DNA of 64,000 nt from Trichomonas vaginalis G3 (GCF_026262505.1 NC_067208.1:17989962-18053961); one strand, 5' to 3'; numbered from the stretch's first letter, positions 50,664-63,054 are shown. The notes: generated from the sequence alone by a model not told the origin. Numbers and translations are program-made.

Positions 50664-51196
50664 AATTTTTTTATGTCAAATTTGACATAATCGTTGCAAC
50701 GGAAATTTTATCGCTATCATATCATTCCGCAAAATAAATTTAAAACTCTTTACATCTATGTTTAATAAATATCAAATATTTGCAAACTAATAATGAAATT
50801 AATAACAATGATTCTTTAATTTCATGTTGTATCAATTCCATAATAGTCCGGCATACTATGCATTGCATTGAAAGATCAATTATCCATGATTTTTCTTCAG
50901 AATTATTGAACAGTGGATATAATCGCGATGAAATATAGAATGAAAAAAATCAAGGTGTTAAATCTAATTCAGAATATAATTATGATTACATATTTTTGGT
51001 TCGAATTGATAATGTGTTTCTCTTATTTCTGAAGTGACATTTTCTCGAATTATATCTCCCGAGTAAGAAAATATTATTCTCAGGTTGCACCCGCTTTATA
51101 CAAGCTTTAAAAAATATTGGAAATGGTATTCTTCTAAAAAATGAAAGTTTAAATACAATCAAGCAACATACTAAACGATAAATATAGAATAAAATT

Positions 51197-52112
51197 CTAA
51201 TCTAAAGCTGCAATTTCCTTAAAAAGAACATCGGTGGCCTCTTGATCCTCAACATATTCAGTTGATGATAGGGTCCAAATTATAATCAAATATGGAGATT
51301 CATACAGTACATTACGTATAAATGAATGAAAACTCTGATGTAGTTAAATTTCACTATGTCTATAAATTCATATTTCATAACCAAAACACTATATCTCACG
51401 CGTTGCGCTATTTCTAAACCGACACTACCAAGAATTTCCATGAATAATGCGATGTTAATTCTTAAATGATTTTTTTTCGGAATGTAATCTTTGATACTTG
51501 ATAATACAAAGCATATATTCATAAGAATCAGCATTATAATATATATTGTGTTATAGATTGTGTAATAGACTATATATGTTTTGTTGTAAACAACTTCATT
51601 AATGAATGGAATTGTATATGGATCAACTTTGGAGTATAAGGTAAAAAAGAATTTGCATACAATCCTAAATATCATTAAAACATAAAGAAAATAGTTAAAG
51701 TACTTCAAATATTTTCCAATTTTGATATTAAAACAAATTAATACAATTGCAATTTGTTCCATGAACATAACATCTGCTAGCATTGTAAAATCATCCCACA
51801 CTCTGCTTAATCTAAAACAAAAATTCTTATCCTTTTCACGATAAAAATAACATAAAACATAATAATATATCCAAGAACTGAAGTTGTGAACAGCATATGT
51901 GAGCACATAACATATATCAGGCATAAAGCGATTTCTTAGTTGAAATTTAAGTCTTCTGATCAACGAAAAAGCATAATAAAAAATGGAAGTTGTAAAATTA
52001 ATTGGACAACAATGAAAATATAAGAACACGGATGATTGCAAACGCTATATGCATGTAATTGACAGTAGGACTTTGGCATATATAGAATGAATTTACTAAC
52101 CTTGTTTTCCAT
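51197..52112 (-). pseudogene. Receptor-like gene, copy 15 (breaks near both ends)
   Basis: Codons from helix one to helix seven are open (51286-52041). One base is lost near 51295 and one in the A-run near 51980. Y186 and Y215 codons are changed. Confidence 0.75.
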
Positions 52113-52644
52113 AATTTTTTTATGTCAATTTGACATAATCGTTGCAACGGAAATTTTATCGCTATCATATCATTCCGCAAAATAAATTTAAAACTCTTTA
52201 CATCTATGTTTAATAAATATCAAATATTTGCAAACTAATAATGAAATTAATAAACATGATTCTTTAATTTCATGTTGTATCAATTCCATAATAGTCCGGC
52301 ATACTATGCATTGCATTGAAAGATCAATTATCCATGATTTTTCTTCAGAATTATTGAACAGTGGAATATATCGCGATGAAATATAGAATGAAAAAAATCA
52401 AGGTGTTAAATCTAATTCAGAATATAATTATGATTACATATTTTTGGTTCGAATTGGATAATGTTTCTCTTATTTCTGAAGTGACATTTTCTCGAATTAT
52501 ATCTCCTGGAGTAAGAAAATATTATTCTCAGGTTGCACCCGCTTTAAACAAGCTTTAAAAAATATTGGAAATGGTATTCTTCTAAAAAATGAAAGTTTAA
52601 ATACAATCAAGCAACATACTAAACGATAAATATAGAATAAAATT

Positions 52645-53138
52645 CTAATCTAAAGCTGCAATTTCCTTAAAAAGAACATCGGTGGCCTCTTGATCCTCAA
52701 CATATTCAGTTGATGAAGGGTCCAAATTATAATCAATATGGAAGATTCATACAGTACATTACGTATAAAAGAATGAAAACTCTGATGTAGTTAAATTTCA
52801 CTATGTCTATAAATTCATATTCATAACCAAAACACTATATCTCACGCGTTGCGCTATTTCTAAACCGACACTACCAAGAATTTCCATGAATAATGCGATG
52901 TTAATTCTTAAATGATATTTTTTTCGGAATGTAATCTTTGATACTTGATAATACAAAGCATATATTCATAAGAATCAGCATTATAATAATAATTGTGTTA
53001 TAGATTGTTGAATAGACTATATATGTTTTGTTGTAAACAACTTCATTAATGAATGGAATTGTATATGGATCAACTTTGGAGTATAAGGTAAAAAAGAATT
53101 TGCATACAATCCTAAATATCATTAAAACATAAAGAAAA
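52645..53138 (-). pseudogene. Receptor-like gene, copy 16 (5' truncated at the array end)
   Basis: Holds only the part from helix four to the stop, with small indels. The 5' part is replaced at 53139 by unrelated sequence; the match ends within AAAACATAAAGAAAAT. Confidence 0.8.
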
Positions 53139-53149
53139 TTATAATCTCA

Positions 53150-53479
53150 TCAGATATTCCTTGCTCTGTTTGTGGTTGTTGTTTTGTGCAGGGTTTTGAA
53201 CTGTTGGTATGCTTCTGGTTGTGGGGTGTTGTTGTGCTGGTTGTGGAGGTGGTTTTTGTGGCAGGGTTTTGAACATGTTTGTTTTGTTGTGCTGGTTGTG
53301 GAGTGGTTGTGTTTGTGCTGGTTGTTGTGTTGTTGTTGTGTTGGTTTTGGTGCATGCCTGTGTATATGTTCATTGTGACTATTGTAATGTTTTAGGTAGT
53401 CTGGTGCAGTGCTTCTCTTGGATGGTTTGGGTGGTATATAATTTCCCAAAGCTGGTATATTAAGTTCCACCAGTGGCAC
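53150..53479 (-). pseudogene. Remnant ORF of unknown family, Pro/Thr/Gln/His-rich
   Basis: A 109-codon frame beginning MPLVELNIPALGNYIPPKP and becoming rich in Gln, His, Asn and Thr. An overlapping frame (53122-53373) reads as Thr/Pro/Gln repeats. It lies at the 3' side of a longer minus-strand coding-like stretch that is broken in several places. No domain recognised. Confidence 0.35.
53168..53345 (+). repeat. GT-rich strand-asymmetric minisatellite-like block
   Basis: About 180 bp in which the plus strand is nearly all G and T. Imperfect internal copies of GCAGGGTTTTGAAC (two, about 85 bp apart) and of GTGCTGGTTGTGGAG occur. On the minus strand the same block encodes the Thr/Pro/Gln-rich readings. 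Confidence 0.75.
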
Positions 53480-54671
53480 AATATGTTTCCATCTGCAGCG
53501 AATGTCCTACCTGTACTTTTTCGTTCTTAAAGAAATGCATTTACTTAGGTCTGTTTTTGGTCTGTTTGTACTTTTTTCTTGAACGTTTTCATAACAAAGT
53601 TTGCTCTAACTGCGGGTCATTAGTGCACTTTGAAGTCGTTGCCGTGTTCTCTTGTTGCTGCATTGTATTTTCTGGTTTTTCGATATTTTTGTGTCTTACT
53701 TATTCTTTTTAACTCTTTGTCGAACCTTCAGATTCAGTTTCTTTCTCCAAATGAAGAAGTCGTTCACTTGTACTTACTATGAAGAGCTTCGAAGGCGTTC
53801 TTAAAGTAGCCATCGTTAAAGCTTCATTTTGAACCTGTCTTCATCCGCTTGTATTTTGTCCTTATTGACCCTATAAGCTGGTTGCTGCTTTAGGCGTTGG
53901 CTTGGGCAATCTAACCTCATTGTTAGCTTTTATATATTCTGGCACTTTTTCATTGGCTTTTGTATGGCTGGGTGTTATTTTTACTTTCTCTAGTGCTATA
54001 GTTTTCATACTGTACGGTTTGGTTTTGCACTGTAAAAGTTTTTTCTGCTTTACATTTGCTTTCAACTTCTTTTTTATACTCATCGCTATCCAATATATGT
54101 TTCAGGCCTTTTTGTTTTATTCTATCTAATGTACTTTATATCGAGTAGTATGGTTTTTTAAATTTATGACATCTTGTTCCATTTTTGCTACTTCTGCTGC
54201 TTTTTCTGGAATTTTTTTCGAATATTCCTCTGTACTTAGTTTCCTTCAGTTGTTCCTTTCTTCTCTTTTTTCTCTACGTTATTACTCATTGAGTTCTTTG
54301 TGTGTCTGTCCATATTCTAGTTTTCTTTCGTTTTCACTTATTTGCTTCTGTATGTCTAGTTGACTTATTTTGAACATCTGTTTTTATTTTGAGTGAACTC
54401 AAATTCATTTGACTTTGAGGTTATAGGCCTGTTCCGTCTGCAGCTCCAACCATAGCCTGCCATTTCGCTAAAAGTGCCGCTCTAAACCCTCTCACTCTGG
54501 GTGCCACAATGACTCGGTTTAAAAGTAGGATTGTTCGACATTTGTTGCAACATAGTGGGGTCCATCACATTTGTTGTTGGCAAACTGTTGTGGGGTGGTC
54601 GTCTTACTATTGGATGTTTTCAATGATCTCTTTCAACTCTTACGTATATTCTTACGTTGCTTACGTGGCAT
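53480..54671 (-). pseudogene. Broken coding-like stretch of unknown family
   Basis: Minus-strand readings with protein-like composition, among them a Lys/Glu-rich piece (53871-54083 and adjacent). A possible basic start MPRKQRKNIRK at 54671 has a TATAAAAA box at 54695-54702 upstream. The stretch carries several breaks and no recognised domain. It may be an old gene or element fossil. Confidence 0.3.
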
Positions 54672-54722
54672 TTTAAGTGAAGTTAACAAAGCGGTTTTTA
54701 TACTAAACATCTTCGGGGCTAG

Positions 54723-54740
54723 AGGGCAACGAAGTGCCCT
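54723..54740. repeat. Small hairpin AGGGCA-TGCCCT
   Basis: A perfect 6-bp stem with the loop ACGAAG, located just upstream of the putative minus-strand start. Function unknown. Confidence 0.4.
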
Positions 54741-54755
54741 GGAACCCAATACCTT

Positions 54756-55025
54756 TTTTTTTATATTAGCTCTGCAAAGAATATGTTTAAAAAAGTTTTA
54801 TAATGCAATTTCATGTTATGATGGAAATAAAAATTTCAATAAAATTTCTGGTTGCACAATTTTTGTCAAACTTTTCCAAAAAAAAGATGGTAGTTTATTT
54901 CATACGGGAAATGCCACGAGTTTATTGTCAATTCACATCTCGGTGTTTGTAATCATCCATTTGCTTATATTTTTACTGGTTCCAATTATTATTCAAATTC
55001 CATTTTTATTTTGCTTTTTCGTTGA
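54756..55025 (+). pseudogene. Diverged receptor-unit 5' part
   Basis: Aligns with the end of the spacer and the first ~50 codons of the receptor unit but is clearly diverged: ATAAAATTTCTGGTTGCAC for the first palindrome region, GTCAATTCACATC for GTCAATTACATGC, and TGTAATCATCC for TGCAATCATCC. At about 55020 (GTTGATCAGAAGACTTAA) it switches to near-identity with the array. It is the only old relative of the family in the window, which makes it the best guide to which positions are conserved. Confidence 0.65.
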
Positions 55026-55779
55026 TCAGAAGACTTAATTTTCAACTAAGAAATCGCTTTATGCCTGTATATGTATGTGCTCACATATGCTGTTCACAAC
55101 TTCAGTTCTTGGATATATTATTATGTTTTATGTTATTTTTATCGTGAAAAGGAATAAGAATTTTTGTTTTAGATTAAGCAGAGTGTGGATGATTTTACAA
55201 TGCTAGCAGATGTTATGTTCATGGAACAAATTGCAATTGTATTAATTTTGTTTTAATATCAAAATTGAAAATATTTGAAGTACTTTAACTATTTTCTTTA
55301 TGTTTTAATGATATTTAGGATTGTATGCAAATTCTTTTTCCTTATACTCCAAAGTTGATCCATATACAATTCCATTCATTAATGAAGTTGTTTACAACAA
55401 AACATATATAGTCTATTCAACAATCTATAACACAATATATATTATAATGCTGATTCTTATGAATATATGCTTTGTATTATCAAGTATCAAAGATTACATT
55501 CGAAAAAATATCATTTAAGATTAACATCGCATTATTCATGGAAATTCTTGGTAGTGTCGGTTTAGAAATAGCGCAACGCGTGAGATATAAGTGTTTGGTT
55601 ATGAAATATGAATTTATAGACATAGTGAAATTTAACTACATCAGAGTTTTCATTCATTTATACGTAATGTACTGTATAATCTTCCATATTTGATTATAAT
55701 TTGGACCCTATCATCAACTGAATATGTTGAGGATCAAGGCCACCGATGTTCTTTTTAAGAAATTGCAGCTTTAGATTAG
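55026..55779 (+). pseudogene. Receptor-like gene, copy 17 (hybrid, broken)
   Basis: Array-type sequence from the first cytoplasmic loop to the stop, joined to the diverged 5' part upstream. Several one-base changes; open pieces at 55321-55518 and 55472-55693. Confidence 0.75.
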
Positions 55780-56312
55780 ATTTTTATTCTATATTTATCG
55801 TTTAGTATGTTGCTTGATTGTATTTAAACTTTCATTTTTTAGAAGAATACCATTTCAATATTTTTTAAAGCTTGTATAAAGCGGGTGCAACCTGAGAATA
55901 ATATTTTCTTACTCCAGGAGATATAATTCGAGAAAATGTCACTTCAGAAATAAGAGAAACACATTATCCAATTCGAACCAAAAATATGTAATCATAATTA
56001 TATTCTGAATTAGATTTAACACCTTGATTTTTTTCATTCTATATTTCATCGCGATTATATCCAACTGTTCATAATTCTGAAGAAAAATCATGGATAATTG
56101 ATCTTTCAATGCAATGCATAGTATGCCGGACTATTATGGAATTGATACAACATGAATTAAAGAATCATTGTTATTAATTTCATTATTAGTTTGCAAATAT
56201 TTGATATTTATTAAACATAGATGTAAAGAGTTTTAAATTTATTTTGCGGAATGATATGATAGCGATAAAATTTCCGTTGCAACGATTATGTCAAATTTGA
56301 CATAAAAAAATT

Positions 56313-57231
56313 ATGGAAAACAAGGTTAGTAAATTCATTCTATATATCCACAGTCCTACTGTCAATTACATGCATATAGCGTTTGCAATCATCCGTGTCT
56401 TATATTTTCATTGTTGTCCAATTAATTTTACAACTTCCATTTTTTATTATGCTTTTTCGTTGATCAGAAGACTTAAATTTCAACTAAGAAATCGCTTTAT
56501 GCCTGATATATGTTATGTGCTCACATATGCTGTTCACAACTTCAGTTCTTGGATATATTATTATGTTTTATGTTATTTTTATCGTGAAAAGGATAAGAAT
56601 TTTTTGTTTTAGATTAAGCAGAGTGTGGATGATTTTACAATGCTAGCAGATGTTATGTTCATGGAACAAATTGCAATTGTTATTAATTTGTTTTTAATAT
56701 CAAAATTGGAAAATATTTGAAGTACTTTAACTATTTTCTTTATGTTTTAATGATATTTAGGATTGTATGCAAATTCTTTTTTACCTTATACTCCAAAGTT
56801 GATCCATAATACAATTCCATTCATTAATGAAGTTGTTTACAACAAAAACATATATAGTCTATTCAACAATCTATAACACAATATATATTATAATGCTGAT
56901 TCTTATGAATATATGCTTTGTATTATCAAGTATCAAAGATTACATCCGAAAAAATATCATTTAAGAATTAACATCGCATTATTCATGGAAATTCTTGGTA
57001 GTGTCGGTTTAGAAATAGCGCAACGCGTGAGATATAGTGTTTTGGTTATGAAATATGAATTTATAGACATAGTGAAATTTAACTACATCAGAGTTTTCAT
57101 TCATTTATACGTAATGTACTGTAATGAATCTTCCATATTTGATTATAATTTGGACCCTATCATCAACTGAATATGTTGAGGATCAAGAGGCCACCGATGT
57201 TCTTTTTAAGGAAATTGCAGCTTTAGATTAG
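56313..57231 (+). pseudogene. Receptor-like gene, copy 18 (several indels)
   Basis: The start codon and the two upstream palindromes are present. Helices one and two are open (56313-56612) and the C-terminal third is open in another frame (56913-57170). An in-frame reading is lost by single-base changes near 56350, 56600 and 56945. Confidence 0.75.
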
Positions 57232-57762
57232 AATTTTATTCTATATTTATCGTTTGTATGTTGCTTGATTGTATTTTAAACTTTCATTTTTTAGAAGAAT
57301 ACCATTTCCAATATTTTTTAAAGCTTGTATAAAGCGGGTGCAACCTGAGAATAATATTTCTTACTCCAGGAGATATAATTCGAGAAAATTCACTTCAGAA
57401 ATAAGAGAAACACATTATCCAATTCGAACCAAAAATATGTAATCATAATTATATTCTGAATTAGATTTAACACCTTGATTTTTTTCATTCTATATTTCAT
57501 CGCGATTATATCCCTGTTCAATAATTCTGAAGAAAAATCATGGATAATTGATCTTTCAATGCAATGCATAGTATGCCGGACTATTATGGAATTGATACAA
57601 CATGAAATTAAAGAATCATTGTTATTAATTTCATTATTAGTTTGCAAATATTTGATATTTATTAAACATAGATGTAAAGAGTTTTTAAATTTATTTTGCG
57701 GAATGATATGATAGCGATAAAATTTCCGTTGCAACGATTATGTCAATTTGACATAAAAAATT

Positions 57763-58676
57763 ATGGAAAACAAGGTTAGTAAATTCATTCTATATATGCA
57801 CAGTCCTACTGTCAATTACATGCATATAGCGTTTGCAATCATCCGTGTTCTTATATTTTCATTGTTGTCCAATTAATTTTACAACTTCCCATTTTTTTAT
57901 TATGCTTTTTCGTTGATCAGAAGACTTAAATTTCAACTAAGAAATCGCTTTATGCCTGATATATGTTATGTGCTCACATATGCTGTTCACAACTTCAGTT
58001 CTTGGATATATTATTATGTTTTATGTTATTTTTATCGTGAAAAGGATAAGAATTTTTGTTTTAGATTAAGCAAGAGTGTGGGATGATTTTACAATGCTAG
58101 CAGATGTTATGTTCATGGAACAAATTGCAATTGTATTAATTTGTTTATAATCAAAATTGGAATATTTGAAGTACTTTAACTATTTTCTTTATGTTTTAAT
58201 GATATTTAGGATTGTATGCAAATTCTTTTTTACCTTATACCCAAAGTTGATCCATATACAATTCCATTCATTAATGAAGTTGTTTACAACAAAACATATA
58301 TAGTCTATTCAACAATCTATAACACATATATATTATAATGCTGATTCTTATGAATATATGCTTTGTATTATCAAGTATCAAAGATTACATTCCGAAAAAA
58401 TATCATTTAAGAATTAACATCGCATTATTCATGGAAATTCTTGGTAGTGTCGGGTTTAGAAATAGCGCAACGCGTGAGATATAGTGTTTTGGTTATGAAA
58501 TATGAATTTATAGACATAGTGAAATTTAACTACATCAGAGTTTTCATTCATTTATACGTAATGTACTGTATGAATCTTCCATATTTGATTATAATTTGGA
58601 CCTATCATCAACTGAATATGTTGAGGATCAAGAGGCCACCGATGTTCTTTTTAAGGAAATTGCAGCTTTAGATGAG
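57763..58676 (+). pseudogene. Receptor-like gene, copy 19 (several indels, altered stop)
   Basis: Full-length match with scattered one-base changes. The usual TAG stop is changed (GATTAG reads GATGAG). The upstream 18-bp palindrome has lost one base. Confidence 0.75.
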
Positions 58677-59209
58677 AATTTTATTCTATATTTATCGTTT
58701 AGTATGTTGCTTGATTGTATTTAAACTTTCATTTTTTAGAAGAATACATTTCCAATATTTTTTAAAGCTTGTATAAAGCGGGTGCAACTGAGAATAATAT
58801 TTTCTTACTCCAGGAGATATAATTCGAGAAAATGTCACTTCAGAAATAAGAGAAACACATTATCCAATTCGAACCAAAAATATGTAATCATAATTATATT
58901 CTGAATAGATTTAACACCTTGATTTTTTTCATTCTATATTTCATCCGCGATTATATCCACTGTTCAATAATTCTGAAGAAAAATCATGGATAATTGATCT
59001 TTCAATGCAATGCATATGTATGCCGGACTATTATGGAATTGATACAACATGAAATTAAAGAATCATTGTTATTAATTTCATTATTAGTTTGCAAATATTT
59101 GATATTTATTAAACATAGATGTAAAGAGTTTTAAATTTATTTTGCGGAATGAATGATAGCGATAAAATTTCCGTTGCAACGATTATGTCAAATTTGACAT
59201 AAAAAAATT

Positions 59210-60119
59210 ATGGAAAACAAGGTTAGTAAATTCATTCTATATATGCCAGTCCTACTGTCAATTACATGCATATAGCGTTTGCAATCATCCGTGTTCTTAT
59301 ATTTTCATTGTTGTCCAATTAATTTTACAACTTCCATTTTTTTTATTATGCTTTTTCGTTGATCAGAAGACTTAAATTTCAACTAAGAAATCGCTTTATG
59401 CCTGATATATGTTATGTGCTCACATATGCTGTTCACAACTTCAGTTCTTGGATATATTATTATGTTTTATGTTATTTTTATCGTGAAAAGGATAAGAATT
59501 TTTGTTTTAGATTAAGCAGAGTGTGGGATGATTTTACAATGCTAGCAGATGTTATGTTCATGGAACAAATTGCAATTGTATTAATTTGTTTTAATATCAA
59601 AATTGGAAAATATTTGAAGTACTTAACTATTTTTCTTTATGTTTTAATGATATTTAGGATTGTATGCAAATTCTTTTTACCTTATACTCCAAAGTTGATC
59701 CATATACAATTCCATTCATTAATGAAGTTGTTTAACAACAAAACATATATAGTCTATTCAACAATCTATAACACAATATATATTATAATGCTGATTCTTA
59801 TGAATATATGCTTTGTATTATCAAGTATCAAGATTACATTCCGAAAAAATATCATTTAAGAATTAACATCGCATTATTCTGGAAATTCTTGGTAGTGTCG
59901 GTTTAGAAATAGGCGCAACGCGTGAGATATAGTGTTTTGGTTATGAAATATGAATTTATAGACATAGTGAATTTTAACTACATCAGAGTTTTCATTCATT
60001 TATACGTAATGTACTGTATGAATCTCCATATTTGATTAATTTGACCCTATCATCAACTGAATATGTTGAGGATCAAGAGGCCACGATGTTCTTTTTAAGG
60101 AAATTGCAGCTTAGATTAG
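59210..60119 (+). pseudogene. Receptor-like gene, copy 20 (several indels)
   Basis: Helices two to five are open (59359-59859). The N-terminus and the C-terminal third are broken by single-base losses. Confidence 0.75.
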
Positions 60120-60358
60120 AATTTTATTCTATATTTATCGTTTATATGTTGCTTGATTGTATTTAAATTTCATTTTTTAGAAGAATACATTTCCAATATT
60201 TTTTAAAGCTTGTATAAAGCGGGTGCAACCTGAGAATAATATTTTCTTACTCCAGGAGATATAATTCGAGAAAATGTCACTTCAGAAATAAGAGAAACAC
60301 ATTATCCAATTCGAACCAAAAATATGTAATCATAATTATATTCTGATTAGATTTAAAC

Positions 60359-60383
60359 NNNNNNNNNNNNNNNNNNNNNNNNN
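60359..60383. other. Assembly gap, 25 N, in a spacer
   Basis: Both flanks belong to the same point of the unit spacer (GATTTAA-AC before, ATTAACACC after) and overlap by a few bases. Either nothing is missing or a whole number of units is missing. Confidence 0.9.
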
Positions 60384-60682
60384 ATTAACACCTTGATTTT
60401 TTTCATTCTATATTTCATCGCGATTATATCCACTGTTCAATAATTCTGAAGAAAAATCATGGATAATTGATCTTTCAATGCAATGCATAGTATGCCGGAC
60501 TATTATGGAATTGATACAACATGAAATTAAAGAATCATTGTTATTAATTTCATTATTAGTTTGCAAATATTTGATATTTATTAAACATAGATGTAAAGAG
60601 TTTTAAATTTATTTTGCGGAATGATATGATAGCGATAAAATTTCCGTTGCAACGATTATGTCAAATTTGACATAAAAAAATT

Positions 60683-61603
60683 ATGGAAAACAAGGTTAGT
60701 AAATTCATTCTATATATGCCACAGTCCTACTGTCAATTACATGCATATAGCGTTTGCAATCATCCGTGTTCTTATATTTTCATTGTTGTCCATTAATTTT
60801 ACAACTTCCATTTTTTTATTATGCTTTTTCGTTGATCAGAAGACTTAAATTTCAACTAAGAAATCGCTTTATGCCTGATATATGTTATGTGCTCACATAT
60901 GCTGTTCACAACTTCAGTTCTTGGATATATATTATGTTTTATGTTATTTTTATCGTGAAAAGGATAAGAATTTTTGTTTTAGATTAAGCAGAGTGTGGGA
61001 TGATTTTACAATGCTAGCAGATGTTATGTTCATGGAACAAATTGCAATTGTATTAATTTGTTTTAATATCAAAATTGGAAAATATTTGAAGTACTTTAAC
61101 TATTTTCTTTATGTTTTAATGATATTTAGGATTGTATGCAAATTCTTTTTTACCTTATACTCCAAAGTTGATCCATATACAATTCCATTCATTAATGAAG
61201 TTGTTTACAACAAAACATATATAGTCTATTCAACAATCTATAACACAATATATATTATAATGCTGATTCTTATGAATATATGCTTTGTATTATCAAGTAT
61301 CAAAGATTACATTCCGAAAAAATATCATTTAAGAATTAACATCGCATTATTCATGGAAATTCTTGGTAGTGTCGGTTTAGAAATAGCGCAACGCGTGAGA
61401 TATAGTGTTTTGGTTATGAATATTAATTTATAGACATAGTGAAATTTAACTACATCAGAGTTTTCATTCATTTATACGTAATGTACTGTATGAATCTTCC
61501 ATATTTGATTATAATTTGGACCCTATCATCAACTGAATATGTTGAGGATCAAGAGGCCACCGATGTTCTTTTTAAGAAATTTTAGATTACAAGCTTAGAT
61601 TAG
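60683..61603 (+). pseudogene. Receptor-like gene, copy 21 (nearly whole)
   Basis: Open from helix three to six (60882-61433). Differences include one base lost near 60791, a lost T near 60930, a local change near 61420 and a rearranged last ~10 codons near 61575-61600. Confidence 0.75.
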
Positions 61604-62098
61604 AATTTTATTCTATATTTATCGTTTAGTATGTTGCTTGATTGTATTTAAACTTTCATTTTTTAGAAGAATACCATTTCCAATATTTTTAAAGCTTGTA
61701 TAAAGCGGGTGCAACCTGAGAATAATATTTCTTACTCCAGGAGATATAATTCGAGAAAATGTCACTTCAGAAATAAGAGAAACACATTATCCAATTCGAA
61801 CCAAAAATATGTAATCATAATTATATTCTGAATTAGATTTAACACCTTGATTTTTTTCATTCTATATTTCATCGCGATTATATCCACTGTTCAATAATTC
61901 TGAAGAAAAATCATGGATAATTGATCTTTCAATGCAATGCATAGTATGCCGGACTATTATGGAATTGATACAACATGAAATTAAAGAATCATTGTTATTA
62001 ATTTCATTATTAGTTTGCAAATATTTGATATTTATTAAACATAGATGTAAAGAGTTTTAAATTTATTTTGCGGAATGATATGATAGCGATAAAATTTC

Positions 62099-62128
62099 CG
62101 TTGCAACGATTATGTCAAATTTGACATA
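62099..62128 (+). promoter_or_regulatory. Paired palindromes before copy 22
   Basis: CGTTGCAACG (62099-62108) and TATGTCAAATTTGACATA (62111-62128), 8 bp before the start codon. Same arrangement as in the left arm, in mirror orientation. Confidence 0.6.
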
Positions 62129-62136
62129 AAAAAATT

Positions 62137-63054
62137 ATGGAAAACAAGGTTAGTAAATTCATTCTATATATGCCACAGTCCTACTGTCAATTACATGCAT
62201 ATAGCGTTTGCAATCATCCGTGTTCTTATATTTTCATTGTTGTCCAATTAATTTTACAACTTCCATTTTTTTATTATGCTTTTTCGTTGATCAGAAGACT
62301 TAAATTTCAACTAAGAAATCGCTTTATGCCTGATATATGTTATGTGCTCACATATGCTGTTCACAACTTCAGTTCTTGGATATATTCATTTGTTTTATGT
62401 TATTTTTATCGTGAATGGGATATAGATTTTTTCTTTAGATTAAGCAGAGTGTGGGATGATTTTACAATGCTAGCAGATGTTATGTTCATGGAACAAATTG
62501 CAATTGTATTAATTTGTTTTAATATCAAAATTGGAAAATATTTGAAGTACTTTAACTATTTTCTTTATGTTTTAATGATATTTAGGATTGTATGCAAATT
62601 CTTTTTTACCTTATACTCCAAAGTTGATCCATATACAATTCCATTCATTAATGAAGTTGTTTACAACAAAACATATATAGTCTATTCAACAATCTATAAC
62701 ACAATATATATTATAATGCTGATTCTTATGAATATATGCTTTGTATTATCAAGTATCAAAGATTACATTCCGAAAAAATATCATTTAAGAATTAACATCG
62801 CATTATTCATGGAAATTCTTGGTAGTGTCGGTTTAGAAATAGCGCAACGCGTGAGATATAGTGTTTTGGTTATGAAATATGAATTTATAGACATAGTGAA
62901 ATTTAACTACATCAGAGTTTTCATTCATTTATACGTAATGTACTGTATGAATCTTCCATATTTGATTATAATTTGGACCCTATCATCAACTGAATATGTT
63001 GAGGATCAAGAGGCCACCGATGTTCTTTTTAAGGAAATTGCAGCTTTAGATTAG
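62137..63054 (+). CDS. Seven-helix membrane protein, copy 22 (intact, variant loop)
   Basis: 305 codons, identical to the reference except for a tight cluster of changes at the end of helix two and in the following extracellular loop (WIYSFVL for WIYYYVL and REWDIDFFF for REKDKNFCF). The only intact copy on the plus strand. Confidence 0.75.
   Translation: MENKVSKFILYMPQSYCQLHAYSVCNHPCSYIFIVVQLILQLPFFYYAFSLIRRLKFQLRNRFMPDICYVLTYAVHNFSSWIYSFVLCYFYREWDIDFFFRLSRVWDDFTMLADVMFMEQIAIVLICFNIKIGKYLKYFNYFLYVLMIFRIVCKFFFTLYSKVDPYTIPFINEVVYNKTYIVYSTIYNTIYIIMLILMNICFVLSSIKDYIPKKYHLRINIALFMEILGSVGLEIAQRVRYSVLVMKYEFIDIVKFNYIRVFIHLYVMYCMNLPYLIIIWTLSSTEYVEDQEATDVLFKEIAALD

Larger units (their letters stand above)
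30975..53138 (-). repeat. Tandem receptor-gene array, left arm (minus strand, 16 copies)
   Basis: Head-to-tail units with a 1453-bp period (for example starts of 36700, 38153 and 39606). Each unit is a 918-bp gene and a ~535-bp spacer. Copies from about 31 to 40.3 kb are almost base-identical; from 40.3 kb many single-base indels appear. The first copy lacks its 3' end and the last copy lacks its 5' part. Identity extends through spacers, so the unit of amplification is the whole 1453 bp. Confidence 0.95.
53139..54755. other. Unrelated spacer between the two divergent arms
   Basis: No similarity to the receptor unit or the satellite was seen, and base composition differs (richer in G+C, with coding-like stretches on the minus strand). 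It starts abruptly inside copy 16 and ends where the diverged receptor 5' part begins. No terminal inverted repeats or target duplication were recognised. It could be the remnant of another gene or of a mobile element; the family is not recognised. Confidence 0.7.

Noticed and set aside
53172-53463. Plus-strand Cys/Val/Gly/Leu-rich frames in the GT-rich block
   Set aside because: Low-complexity product of GT-rich DNA without stops; the minus-strand reading has more natural composition.
54571-55038. 155-codon plus-strand frame across the spacer and diverged receptor 5' part
   Set aside because: Its first part is antisense to the coding-like minus strand, and it crosses the junction between unrelated segments; a chance frame.
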